NCBI RefSeq assembly: GCF_023145695.1
Contig: NZ_JAJHVV010000002.1
Span: 248,001-312,000, forward strand
Direction: 5' to 3'
Source: Vibrio amylolyticus
GTDB lineage: Bacteria > Pseudomonadota > Gammaproteobacteria > Enterobacterales > Vibrionaceae
Length of the DNA stretch: 64,000 nucleotides
Shown: in pieces, positions 18,236 through 27,007 of the stretch
How positions within the stretch are numbered: position 1 is the first letter of the stretch
Layout: every line of letters starts with the position of its first letter
Position numbers and translations under genes: made by a program
Notes under the pieces: model-generated
What the model saw: the letters and a program-made list of their open reading frames with translations, nothing else
Databases searched by the model: none
Told to the model about the DNA's origin: nothing

Positions 18236-19588
18236 GTGAATACGACATCAAGTGCAGGTCAACATAGAGAAGAGCTAACGCCTCAAGCGAAAGCTCCTAA
18301 AGTTCCTACTTCCTTTGAAGGATTAGGTGTCCCTAGAGCGGTTGTAGAGAACTTGCTAATTAAGCAAATCGCCGCCTTTCCAAAATCCGATCTTCTGAAT
18401 CTGACTAAATTAATGTGCATTAATAGTCATATGATAGAAGATATGATTGCAAATTTGCGCAAAAAATCTTTAGTTGAAGTGTTTCAAGCGGCTAGCGAAG
18501 GCTTTATGTCGCAGGAAGCTACTGGTAGCGTTCGTTATGGGCTGTCGGAAACAGGGATGCAAGAAGCTGATGCCGCGTTTGCCAAGGATGCGTATTTAGG
18601 CCCAACCCCCGTTTCACTTAGAGATTACGATCAAATGGTCAAAGACCAAGACGTACGGGCGAAGGTGGTAACAAAAGCCGATGTCACTCACGCGCTTAGT
18701 GAAGTTTACGGCGCTGAAAGGATGATATCAGTACTAGGACCTGCGATTAATTCAGGTCGTGCGCTACTTCTTTATGGCGATGCGGGTACTGGTAAAACAT
18801 TCGTAGCAACTCGAATCTTAAACTCTCTTAATACTTCCGTTTATATCCCTTATGCCGTCTATGCGGCGGGAAACATCATCAAAGTCTTTTCACCACAACA
18901 TCATAAGCGAGTAGATAACAACGCTGACGGGCAGAGTTTATTGTTTAAAGAGCAGTTTGACCGTCGTTGGGTGCTGAGTGAGCGGCCAAATATTCAAGTG
19001 GGTGGTGAGCTGACTATGGATATGCTCGAAGTTAACCATAGCGAACATAATCGTGTTTGGATGGCGCCGCTGCAGATGATGGCCAATAACGGTATCTTCA
19101 TTATTGATGATTTAGGCCGACAACCTATGCCTGTAGACACTCTGCTTAACCGTTGGATTGTTCCTATGGAGTACTTTTTTGATCACCTCTCGCTCCCTAA
19201 CGGCCAGCAAATTACCATTCCATTTATTTTGACACTCGCCTTCTCAAGTAACTTAGATCCAGAAAAAATCAGCGATCCTGCTTTCTTAAGGCGTTTAGGT
19301 TACAAGATCCAGTTTTATCCATTGAAAGACAGTGAATACCAAGCGTTATGGGAAAAAATTGCTCAGGTTAGACAGTTAGCCATAGCGCCTTCAGTTTTTG
19401 AAAATCTATTCAGTTTACATCGTCAACATAGCGTGGGTTTTTATCCTTGCTTACCCAAAGATATGGTGGGTATTAGCCGAGATATCATTGCATTTGAAGA
19501 CATTGAGCCCGTTATTACGCCAGAAATACTATCTCGGGCATGGGAAGTCTACTTTACCGCGGATGGTAAAGGGGGGGGAGCTAGATGA
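18236..19588 (+). CDS. AAA+ ATPase encoded inside the Tad locus
   Basis: This 450-residue soluble protein is not one of the canonical Tad components. Residues 1-130 look helical with a winged-helix feel (…LLNLTKLMCINSHMIEDMIANLRKKSLVEVF…YGLSETG). The AAA+ core follows, with Walker A GDAGTGKT (181-188) and Walker B FIIDDLGRQ. An FLRRLGYKI segment with likely arginine fingers and a C-terminal lid come after. GTG start at 18236 with AAGGAG 5 nt before it. Its stop overlaps the ATG of rcpC (ATGA), so it is translationally coupled into the operon. It may remodel or load a pilus component (inference); it is distinct from TadA and TadZ, which are both present further on. Confidence 0.8.
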   Translation: MNTTSSAGQHREELTPQAKAPKVPTSFEGLGVPRAVVENLLIKQIAAFPKSDLLNLTKLMCINSHMIEDMIANLRKKSLVEVFQAASEGFMSQEATGSVRYGLSETGMQEADAAFAKDAYLGPTPVSLRDYDQMVKDQDVRAKVVTKADVTHALSEVYGAERMISVLGPAINSGRALLLYGDAGTGKTFVATRILNSLNTSVYIPYAVYAAGNIIKVFSPQHHKRVDNNADGQSLLFKEQFDRRWVLSERPNIQVGGELTMDMLEVNHSEHNRVWMAPLQMMANNGIFIIDDLGRQPMPVDTLLNRWIVPMEYFFDHLSLPNGQQITIPFILTLAFSSNLDPEKISDPAFLRRLGYKIQFYPLKDSEYQALWEKIAQVRQLAIAPSVFENLFSLHRQHSVGFYPCLPKDMVGISRDIIAFEDIEPVITPEILSRAWEVYFTADGKGGGAR

Positions 19589-20331
19589 GCAAACAGCAAG
19601 TAATTTTATTGTTTCTGTTATCCATTATTTTCGGCCTAGGGGCGGTATTTTTTGCTAAGCAGTGGATGGACAGTCAAGTGCAGCCTACGATTGAAACTGA
19701 GGTTGTTGAACGAGAGCCGGTGGTTATTGCGGCTCAACCGATTCCAGCGGGTACGGTTATAGAGGAACAACACTTAACCTCTAAACTTCTGGAGCTTGAT
19801 TGGCGAGAAGAGAGCCAATATGTGGATGAAAGCTTGGTTGTTGGGCTTGTCGCTGAGTCTGATATTTTCCAAGGCGAGTTGATAAACCCATTACGTGTCA
19901 CTTCAGGGGCGGTTGGTTCAACACTTGCTGCTTTGATCTCAGAAAATATGCGAGCCGTCACCATACGGGTGAATGATGTTATTGGTGTAGCGGGTTTCCT
20001 ACTACCAGGTAATCGCGTTGATATTTTGAACACGATTGAATACAGCAAAACGTACACCAATACATCAACGGTTTTAAAAGATATTAAAGTACTTGCGGTC
20101 GATCAGACGGCAAAGACTCAAGAAAACTCCCCCGTTATTGTTCGAGCGGTAACATTAGAGGTGTCGCCCAAAGATGCTGAGAAACTATTAACTGCTCAAA
20201 GAAAGGGAAGCATTCAGTTAACGCTAAGAAATCCTCACGAGCCTGAGGAAAAAGTAGTTAAACGGCGTCCTGCACCGAGTGTCACCATCATAAAAGGGAC
20301 GCAGTCTTCTAATATTCGAGTTAAGGACTAA
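19585..20331 (+). CDS. rcpC: Flp pilus assembly protein RcpC/CpaB
   Basis: This 248-residue periplasmic protein is anchored by one N-terminal helix (about 5-24) and has a SAF domain (EREPVVIAAQPIPAGTVIEEQHL…) followed by the CpaB/RcpC C-terminal domain. In Tad systems it is linked with the outer-membrane secretin and pilus modification. The ATG at 19585 overlaps the stop of the ATPase gene. rcpA follows after 8 nt. Confidence 0.92.
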   Translation: MSKQQVILLFLLSIIFGLGAVFFAKQWMDSQVQPTIETEVVEREPVVIAAQPIPAGTVIEEQHLTSKLLELDWREESQYVDESLVVGLVAESDIFQGELINPLRVTSGAVGSTLAALISENMRAVTIRVNDVIGVAGFLLPGNRVDILNTIEYSKTYTNTSTVLKDIKVLAVDQTAKTQENSPVIVRAVTLEVSPKDAEKLLTAQRKGSIQLTLRNPHEPEEKVVKRRPAPSVTIIKGTQSSNIRVKD

Positions 20332-20339
20332 GGTGCACC

Positions 20340-21818
20340 ATGAGAAAGATAATAATAGTTTTCTTCACCCTGATTTGGTTGAGTACGACGGCAGTGGTTA
20401 GTGCGTCGACTCAAACTGGAAAAATCGTTAAGGTCCCTCATCATAAATCGACTCACGTAAACCTATCAGCTAAAGCTAAACGTGTGTCCTTGGGCGATCC
20501 TGAAGTGTTAGATATTGTGATGCTCAAATCAGATGAGCTTTTTTTGATAGGGAAAAAACTCGGTTCAACCAACCTGATGGCTTGGGACAGTAAAGGGCAA
20601 TTGATTGAGTCTATTGATATTGAAGTCACTCATGATCTCAATAGCCTCAAAGCAAAGCTCTATGAGTTCCTGCCTGATGAAAGTGTCAAAGTGCATAGTG
20701 CTCAAAACCGTTTAATTCTCAGTGGGCAAATCAGCTCGCAAGAAAAAATGAATGTAGCATTAAGGGTTGCAGAAACTTATGCCGTGGGGCAAGTGGCAGA
20801 CAAAGCAAAAGAATCTCTTAGTGAGACGGTTAAGAAAACGGGTGTTATCAATTTGATGTCGATTGGTGGTGCTCAACAAGTCATGCTTGAAGTGACTGTG
20901 GCGGAAGTGCAGCGAAGCCTAGTACGAAAATTTGATGCGAACTTTCACTTTTTCCAAACCAGTGGCTCTGAATTTAGCTGGGGAGGAGCATCCGTAGGTA
21001 GTGCATTAGATAGCTCCTTAGCAGGTACCAATCCAATTTTTGGGTTACCAGGCTCAAGTGACTATGGCCTTTTAGGGTCATTTGTTGATGCTAATACAGT
21101 GTTTAGTTTTGCGTTAGATATAGCTAAACAAACAGGTGCTGCAAAAGTACTCGCTGAACCAAACCTCACCGCATTAAGTGGCGCAAGAGCAGAGTTTCTC
21201 GCTGGTGGGGAGTTCCCTATCCCTGTTCCTGATGAAAATGGGATAACCATTGAATACAAAGAATATGGTGTCGGTTTAAAATTCATTCCAACGGTTCTTA
21301 GTGATAAGAAAATTAACCTTAATCTTGCCGTCGATGTGAGTGAAATTGCGAATTCTAGCTCTTTAACTTTGAGTCCTGGTGGCACAAACGGAACCTATGT
21401 GATTCCACCTATTACGCGTCGTAGCGCTTCTTCCACATTGGAGCTGGCTGATGGGCAAACCATCGGTATAGCGGGGCTTTTAAGTGAAAACGTTCGGGAT
21501 GTCGCCACCAAAATGCCAGGCTTTGGTGATATTCCAGTGTTAGGGCAGCTATTTAACAGTCAAGAGTATGTTTCAGGTGAAACTGAGCTGGTTATTCTCG
21601 TTACCCCTAGATTGGCCAAACCTATTGATAGGAACAGAGTGAGTTTACCTACTGATGCCTTTGTAGAGCCTAATGATGTCAAATACTACTTATTGGGTCA
21701 GGGTGCGTACATTGCTCCTCCAAGCGAAAATGGAGGAAGTGATAATTCGGACAATTCTGCAGAATTTATTGATAACGCGCAGGGTGGTTCGGAAGGTTCG
21801 TTTGGACATAGCTTATAA
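20340..21818 (+). CDS. rcpA: Tad secretin RcpA/CpaC
   Basis: This is the outer-membrane secretin through which the Flp pilus leaves the cell. A cleavable signal peptide (about residues 1-23, MRKIIIVFFTLIWLSTTAVVSAS) is followed by an N-terminal pilus-associated domain, a BON-like segment (SVKVHSAQNRLILSGQISS) and the secretin beta-domain with the hallmark VLAEPNLTALSG.RAEFLAGGEFPIPVP near residue 275. The extreme C terminus is Ser/Asn/Gly-rich. Length 492 is normal. It follows rcpC by 8 nt and precedes a small lipoprotein gene. Confidence 0.93.
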   Translation: MRKIIIVFFTLIWLSTTAVVSASTQTGKIVKVPHHKSTHVNLSAKAKRVSLGDPEVLDIVMLKSDELFLIGKKLGSTNLMAWDSKGQLIESIDIEVTHDLNSLKAKLYEFLPDESVKVHSAQNRLILSGQISSQEKMNVALRVAETYAVGQVADKAKESLSETVKKTGVINLMSIGGAQQVMLEVTVAEVQRSLVRKFDANFHFFQTSGSEFSWGGASVGSALDSSLAGTNPIFGLPGSSDYGLLGSFVDANTVFSFALDIAKQTGAAKVLAEPNLTALSGARAEFLAGGEFPIPVPDENGITIEYKEYGVGLKFIPTVLSDKKINLNLAVDVSEIANSSSLTLSPGGTNGTYVIPPITRRSASSTLELADGQTIGIAGLLSENVRDVATKMPGFGDIPVLGQLFNSQEYVSGETELVILVTPRLAKPIDRNRVSLPTDAFVEPNDVKYYLLGQGAYIAPPSENGGSDNSDNSAEFIDNAQGGSEGSFGHSL

Positions 21819-21860
21819 GACGACAAGTTTATAGAAACTATAGAGCTAAGGAATAGTGAA

Positions 21861-22121
21861 ATGAGTGTACTAAAATTAGTAGTGACCTTGCTGTGTATTG
21901 GAATACTTGTCGGGTGCGCTAACGATGCAAAGTTAGGACATCATATGGCGAGTGTTCGAGCAGAGCAGGTCTATAACCCTAATGCAACAAAAGAGAATGT
22001 ATCTGTCATTCCATTGGGTAGTGGTGAAAAAATGGAGGGTGCCTATCAGATCTACACTGGTAAACAGAGCGAAAGTTTGAAAGGTACTGAAAGCCAAGTA
22101 TTACAAGGGTTTGCGCAGTAA
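21861..22121 (+). CDS. Small lipoprotein of the Tad locus
   Basis: This 86-residue protein has a short signal helix and a lipobox ending LVGC (Cys19), followed by a polar region. It occupies the place of rcpB/cpaD-type genes in other tad loci but is much shorter, and I see no clear homology. A role as a secretin pilotin or as an anchor of the RcpA complex is plausible (inference). The ATG at 21861 follows AAGGAATAG. Confidence 0.7.
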   Translation: MSVLKLVVTLLCIGILVGCANDAKLGHHMASVRAEQVYNPNATKENVSVIPLGSGEKMEGAYQIYTGKQSESLKGTESQVLQGFAQ

Positions 22122-22140
22122 GCAGCCTTAAGGACTACAT

Positions 22141-23373
22141 ATGAATGATATCAACCAGACGGCTTTTAAGCCAAGAAAACAGTCAGGTTTAGTATTGGTG
22201 TTAGTGACTGCAGCAATGACATCTTTGATTGCCATTGCTGCATTTTCTATTGATGTAAATCATTCATTGATGAATAAAACACGCCTACAGAATAGTGTCG
22301 ACGCCGCTGTGCTAGCAGCCGCTCTAGTAATTGATAATAAGGGAACAACTGCAGAGGCGACAGCCATTGCTAACTCAACCTTAAACACCGTCGCAGGAGC
22401 AACAGGAAATAGTGAGATGGATTTTTCATCAGCGACTATCTCTGTTCAGTACTCTAATGATCCTGCCGTATTCCCAGATGGAACTTACTCCAGCACTGAA
22501 GATACCTATGTTCGGGTTTCCGTTTCTGACTATCCCCTTGATGAATTTTTGATTCAAATGTTTGGGATTGAGAAAGTGTTAACTGCCAGCGCTGTCGCAG
22601 GCCCTAGCCCCCCAGAACCTCTATTGATGAATATTGTACCAATTGCTGTGTGTGAAGGGGATGACACTGGCACTAATGGTTATGATCAAGGGGAAATTTA
22701 TGCATTGAAAATTGCAGATCAAAATCAAAGTGAAATGGGAGCGGGAAATTTTCAGTTACTTGACTTTGGATCTGGTGCTAGCACTGTACGTGAAGCGTTA
22801 GCGGGCGGGTTTGAAGAGACAATCAATATTAATGACCCAGTAATAACTAAGCCAGGGAACTCTATTGGACCGGTTGGGCAGGGTTTAAATACGCGTTTTG
22901 ATATCTATAGTGGAGGTGGTGTTAGCGCCGCAGATCACCCGTCAGACGTTTATGTTCGACAACCGGTTGTCGAAGCGACAATGGATAACAATGGCGTTAT
23001 AACCTATGAAGATGAGTCGGGCGCTGGTGGTGAGCCTTGGGGCTACTCAGACTATGAGGCGGCATTGCCTGACTGTACTGGAGATAGCGATTGTCGTATA
23101 GCACAGGGAGGGCAGCCTGGCCGCAGAATCTTACCAATACCTGTTGTTGATTGCACTGGTGCGGACGGGGGGACGAATAGTTTTGATATTGAGGCGGTAG
23201 GGTGCTTTTTCTTACTTCAACAAGCTCCTTCTAGTAACGGTAGTAAGCAACCTGTGTTTGGGGAGTTTATCGAAGACTGTACAGTCACAGGAGGGGTACC
23301 TGGACAAGATGATAGTACGGACGGGCCTTATAAAATAGTGCTCTACAAAGACCCTTTAAGTTCGGAGTCTTAA
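22141..23373 (+). CDS. tadG: TadG-like pilus assembly protein
   Basis: The protein has 410 residues. One N-terminal membrane helix (about 18-40) is followed by the TadG/TadE-like start SIDVNHSLMNKTRLQNSVDAAVLAAAL that defines the putative Flp pilus-assembly TadE/G-like family. The rest is a long acidic, Gly-rich extracytoplasmic domain with several cysteines (CEGDD, DCTGDSDC, DCTG), likely disulphide-bonded. No Gly-x4-Glu processing site is evident, unlike TadE and TadF. The ATG at 22141 follows AAGGACTACAT. tadE follows after one base. Confidence 0.85.
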   Translation: MNDINQTAFKPRKQSGLVLVLVTAAMTSLIAIAAFSIDVNHSLMNKTRLQNSVDAAVLAAALVIDNKGTTAEATAIANSTLNTVAGATGNSEMDFSSATISVQYSNDPAVFPDGTYSSTEDTYVRVSVSDYPLDEFLIQMFGIEKVLTASAVAGPSPPEPLLMNIVPIAVCEGDDTGTNGYDQGEIYALKIADQNQSEMGAGNFQLLDFGSGASTVREALAGGFEETININDPVITKPGNSIGPVGQGLNTRFDIYSGGGVSAADHPSDVYVRQPVVEATMDNNGVITYEDESGAGGEPWGYSDYEAALPDCTGDSDCRIAQGGQPGRRILPIPVVDCTGADGGTNSFDIEAVGCFFLLQQAPSSNGSKQPVFGEFIEDCTVTGGVPGQDDSTDGPYKIVLYKDPLSSES

Positions 23374-23374
23374 T

Positions 23375-23809
23375 ATGAAAAATAAACAAAAACAGCGAGG
23401 AATTGCAGCCATAGAGTTTTTGGTTACCGTACCAGTGTTAGTCATTATTGTTGGTGCTGTTACCGAATTTGGTAATGCGTTTATTGAGTATAATACGCTC
23501 AATAAAATGGCGAGAAATGGTGCGAGGTATGCAACGTCAGAAGTGACAGGCACCACGTCTTACGATCAAATTGCGGATGAAACCGAAATAAAAAACATGG
23601 TGGTTTATGGCACTACAGCCGTTGGGGACTCTAGCTCTCCACTTATCAGTGGCTTAACGGCCAACGATATATCTATCGATCATTCTAATCAATATGTCAC
23701 GATTACCATAAATCATACCTATACTCCTAGAACGAGCTTTTTATCATCCATCTTTGACTCTTCAGGAGCTCCGATGAATGTATCGGCGGTCATGAGGACT
23801 GCACCATGA
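23375..23809 (+). CDS. tadE: Pseudopilin TadE
   Basis: This is a 144-residue pilin-like protein with basic leader KNKQKQRG and predicted cleavage site G|IAAIEFLVTVPVL, placing Glu at +5 and Phe at +6. A hydrophobic helix and an extracytoplasmic domain follow. TadE is processed by TadV and needed for Flp pilus assembly. Its stop overlaps the tadF ATG (ATGA), so translation is coupled. It starts right after tadG. Confidence 0.88.
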   Translation: MKNKQKQRGIAAIEFLVTVPVLVIIVGAVTEFGNAFIEYNTLNKMARNGARYATSEVTGTTSYDQIADETEIKNMVVYGTTAVGDSSSPLISGLTANDISIDHSNQYVTITINHTYTPRTSFLSSIFDSSGAPMNVSAVMRTAP

Positions 23810-24276
23810 AAAGAAATGAAGGAATATCCGTTGTTGAGTTCACCATCGTATCAAGTGCTTTATTTATATTGATATTTGGCATCATTGAAATTGGGCTCTA
23901 CATGTATTCACTTCAAAGAATTAATGAAATGACACGTATTGCGGCTAGGTTAGGAGTGGTATGTAACGTAGGGGATCAGGACGATATACCTGCGTTAGCT
24001 GTTCCCGATGATGCGCCAGGAGGGTTTGCTCCGGAAAACCTCTCCTTAGGATACTTAGATAGCGGAGGCAGCCCGATAGTCGGGGATCCCGACGCTGATG
24101 AAGATGTATTTCTAACAATACGGTATGTAAGAGCCGAAGTTGTTGATTTTGAATATCAGTTTTCCGGATTGCTTTCGTTCTTTCAAGGCGCTATCACCGT
24201 ACCGAACTTTGAAACAACATTACCCCGAGAGAACTTGGGAGAGATTAGAGGTTCGGTAACCGATACAGACTGTTAG
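23806..24276 (+). CDS. tadF: Pseudopilin TadF
   Basis: This 156-residue second pseudopilin has leader MKRNEG, cleavage site G|ISVVEFTIVSSAL, a hydrophobic helix to about residue 28 and a small acidic domain. Two cysteines lie far apart (CNVGDQ and the C-terminal Cys). It is translationally coupled to tadE by the ATGA overlap and followed after 11 nt by tadZ. The assignment as TadF follows from sequence type and order. Confidence 0.85.
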   Translation: MKRNEGISVVEFTIVSSALFILIFGIIEIGLYMYSLQRINEMTRIAARLGVVCNVGDQDDIPALAVPDDAPGGFAPENLSLGYLDSGGSPIVGDPDADEDVFLTIRYVRAEVVDFEYQFSGLLSFFQGAITVPNFETTLPRENLGEIRGSVTDTDC

Positions 24277-24287
24277 GAGAATAATCT

Positions 24288-25505
24288 ATGGGAGAGGCTG
24301 TGAAGCTAACCAGAAATGATGATAATCAGATACGCTTGAAGACCAGCCTTAATATCTGGGTTTTTTATTCTAGTGATCGATTTCAATTACATATCAGCCA
24401 AGAGCTAGCTAAGTGTCAAAGCATCAGTTTTGAAACGATTTCCTTGCATAGCCTCGTAGTGGCAAACCTCGCTCAGTTTAATGCCCCCGATTTGATTTTT
24501 GTTGAAACAGGACCCAATTGGGCCCAAAAAATTGTTGAACTTCAGCAGTATGAAGCGCCTGTTGCTGAAGGGTATGAAGCGTCGTTGATCGTTTTTGGTA
24601 ATGAGAGTGATAACGGTGCGCTGAAAATTGCTCTACGTATTGGAGCGGCTGATTTCGTTTCTGATAAATCAGAGATTAACTCCCTTATACCCATGCTTAA
24701 AAACGTTGCTGAAGAGAAGGTTGCCAGTCGAAATTTAGGCCAAATGTATGCGTTTGTTAACTCAAAGGGAGGGGCAGGGGCTTCAACGTTGGCCCTAAAC
24801 TCAGCCATGGTTATTGCCCAGGAGTTCCCAGATAAGGTTTTGCTACTAGATTTAGATCTTCAATTTGGCGTGATTGAGGACTACCTAAATGTCTCTTCGC
24901 CTTACAGCATGTCTGACGCGATTGCCAGTGTCTCTGACCTAGATGAAGTCTCTCTGGGGAGCCTTGTGACCAAGCACTCTTCTGGATTACACGTACTCGG
25001 TTTTAAGCATGAGAATACGCATGATAATTATGATAAAGCGAAACAGATAAATAAATTGCTGCCTATACTTAGAGAGTTTTATCCATATGTGATTGTTGAT
25101 CTCTCTAGGGGGGTTGATCGTCTTTTTGCTTCAGTGATAGCTCCTGTAACTAAGGTGTTCTTGATTACTCAGCAGAACCTAGTCGCGATTAAAAATACAA
25201 CGCGAATTGCAAAGCTGTTGGCTTTAGATTTTGGTATAGGGAAAGAGCAGCTTGAAGTGGTGGTGAATCGATATGAAAAGCGGCAATCTATCAAGCTAAA
25301 AGATATTGAAGGGACGATTGTTGGCGTTAGGGTTCATATGGTTCCTAATGAATTTAAAGTGGCGATTGAAAGTGCCAACTTAGGACGGCCATTTATTGAG
25401 TCAAAGCGAAAGAGCGCAATCGCTAAGTCTGTGGCAGAGTTCACCCAAACTATGATGCCAGAAAAAGAGCAGAAACAAGGCTGGTTTAAAAGCCTTTTTT
25501 CCTAA
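24288..25505 (+). CDS. tadZ: TadZ/CpaE pilus localisation ATPase
   Basis: TadZ is a MinD/ParA-like ATPase that positions the Tad apparatus, often at a pole. Residues 20-140 form an atypical receiver-like domain without the full phosphorylation motif. Residues 150-390 form the ATPase domain, with deviant Walker A KGGAGAST (160-167), where most relatives have KGGVGTT/S, and LLLDLDLQFG (about 186-195). Length 405 is typical. The ATG at 24288 follows AGGAG. It lies between tadF and tadA. Confidence 0.9.
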   Translation: MGEAVKLTRNDDNQIRLKTSLNIWVFYSSDRFQLHISQELAKCQSISFETISLHSLVVANLAQFNAPDLIFVETGPNWAQKIVELQQYEAPVAEGYEASLIVFGNESDNGALKIALRIGAADFVSDKSEINSLIPMLKNVAEEKVASRNLGQMYAFVNSKGGAGASTLALNSAMVIAQEFPDKVLLLDLDLQFGVIEDYLNVSSPYSMSDAIASVSDLDEVSLGSLVTKHSSGLHVLGFKHENTHDNYDKAKQINKLLPILREFYPYVIVDLSRGVDRLFASVIAPVTKVFLITQQNLVAIKNTTRIAKLLALDFGIGKEQLEVVVNRYEKRQSIKLKDIEGTIVGVRVHMVPNEFKVAIESANLGRPFIESKRKSAIAKSVAEFTQTMMPEKEQKQGWFKSLFS

Positions 25506-25522
25506 GGGAGTAGGGAGCTAGG

Positions 25523-26995
25523 ATGTTTTTTAAAAGAAAAAATATAAGTCCTGAACTACAAGAAAAGTTAGCAGAATCAGAAAAAAACATGTCAGTTGAT
25601 GAAGGGGGGGGAAATAAGGCCTCTGCTTCTAGCTCTCAGAGCAGTGTTTCTCCAAGCGTTAATGAAAGACAGGCTCTCGATATTCAAGAGAGAGATAAAG
25701 CGGTTGATGATGCGAAAAAGCAATTAGAGCAAGAGTTAGAAATTAAACACTATTATCATCAGCGACTTCTTGAAACATTGGATCTGGGCTTGTTAGCTAG
25801 CCTTGAAATGGCAAGAGCCAAAAAAGACTTACATGACGCTATCGTTCAATTGATGGCAGATGATCAAACCCATGCTCTCAGCGCGGAAGGTAGAAAACGA
25901 GTCATCACCCAGATTGAAGATGAGGTATTTGGCCTTGGGCCACTAGAGCCTTTACTTAATGACTCCACGGTATCGGATATTCTCGTTAATGGTCCAAAGA
26001 GTGTTTTTGTGGAACGAAGAGGTAAGCTTGAATCGACACCTTATACGTTTTTAGACGATCGTCACTTAAGAAATATTATTGACCGAATTGTAAGCCAAGT
26101 AGGTCGTCGTATTGATGAAGCCTCTCCCATGGTTGATGCTCGGCTTCTAGATGGTTCTCGTGTGAATGCCATTATTCCTCCCCTTGCACTAGATGGTCCC
26201 TCTGTGTCAATTCGTCGGTTTGCCGTTGATAAGCTCAATATGGAAAACTTATTGGGGTTTAATTCAATCTCAGAGCCTATGGCTAAGTTTGTAGAGGCAG
26301 CCGTACATGGTGAGTTAAATATTTTAATTTCAGGTGGTACGGGTTCAGGAAAAACCACCACACTGAATATCTTTTCAGGGTTCATACCGAGTGATGCACG
26401 GATTATCACCATTGAAGATTCAGCAGAGCTGCAATTGCAACAGCCTCATGTTGTTCGTCTAGAGACTCGACCTGCAAACCTTGAAGGAAAGGGAGAAATC
26501 ACCCAGCGCGACTTAGTGAAAAACTCCCTCCGTATGAGACCCGATCGAATTGTTTTAGGAGAGGTGCGTGGTAGTGAGGCGGTTGATATGCTCGCAGCCA
26601 TGAATACGGGCCATGATGGTTCTTTAGCAACGATACACGCGAATACACCAAGGGATGCACTTAGTCGGGTTGAAAATATGTTCTCCATGGCGGGCTGGAA
26701 TATCTCCACCAAGAACTTACGTTCTCAAATAGCATCAGCGATCCACCTTGTTGTTCAGATGGAGCGTCAGGAAGACGGTGGTCGACGAATGACCAGTATC
26801 ACCGAAATCAATGGCATGGAAGGTGAGATCATCACCATGTCAGAAATATTCAAATTTCAACGTCAAGGTATGGACGAAAATGGCAAAGTGATCGGTTACT
26901 TCACTGCAACTGGCGTAGTACCTGCTTGCCATGACCAGTTGTCGAAGAAAGGGCTACATATGCCATTTGAAATTTTTAATGAGACATATCAATAG
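25523..26995 (+). CDS. tadA: Tad secretion ATPase TadA/CpaF
   Basis: This is the hexameric type II/IV secretion ATPase that drives Flp pilus assembly. A polar linker (1-80) is followed by an N-terminal domain and the ATPase core: Walker A GGTGSGKTT (271-279), Walker B IVLGEVRG (343-350) and the histidine box GHDGSLATIHANT (363-375). Length is 490. The ATG at 25523 follows GGAGCTAGG. It is followed by tadB after 12 nt. Confidence 0.95.
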   Translation: MFFKRKNISPELQEKLAESEKNMSVDEGGGNKASASSSQSSVSPSVNERQALDIQERDKAVDDAKKQLEQELEIKHYYHQRLLETLDLGLLASLEMARAKKDLHDAIVQLMADDQTHALSAEGRKRVITQIEDEVFGLGPLEPLLNDSTVSDILVNGPKSVFVERRGKLESTPYTFLDDRHLRNIIDRIVSQVGRRIDEASPMVDARLLDGSRVNAIIPPLALDGPSVSIRRFAVDKLNMENLLGFNSISEPMAKFVEAAVHGELNILISGGTGSGKTTTLNIFSGFIPSDARIITIEDSAELQLQQPHVVRLETRPANLEGKGEITQRDLVKNSLRMRPDRIVLGEVRGSEAVDMLAAMNTGHDGSLATIHANTPRDALSRVENMFSMAGWNISTKNLRSQIASAIHLVVQMERQEDGGRRMTSITEINGMEGEIITMSEIFKFQRQGMDENGKVIGYFTATGVVPACHDQLSKKGLHMPFEIFNETYQ

Positions 26996-27007
26996 GGGTG
27001 ATAAATC

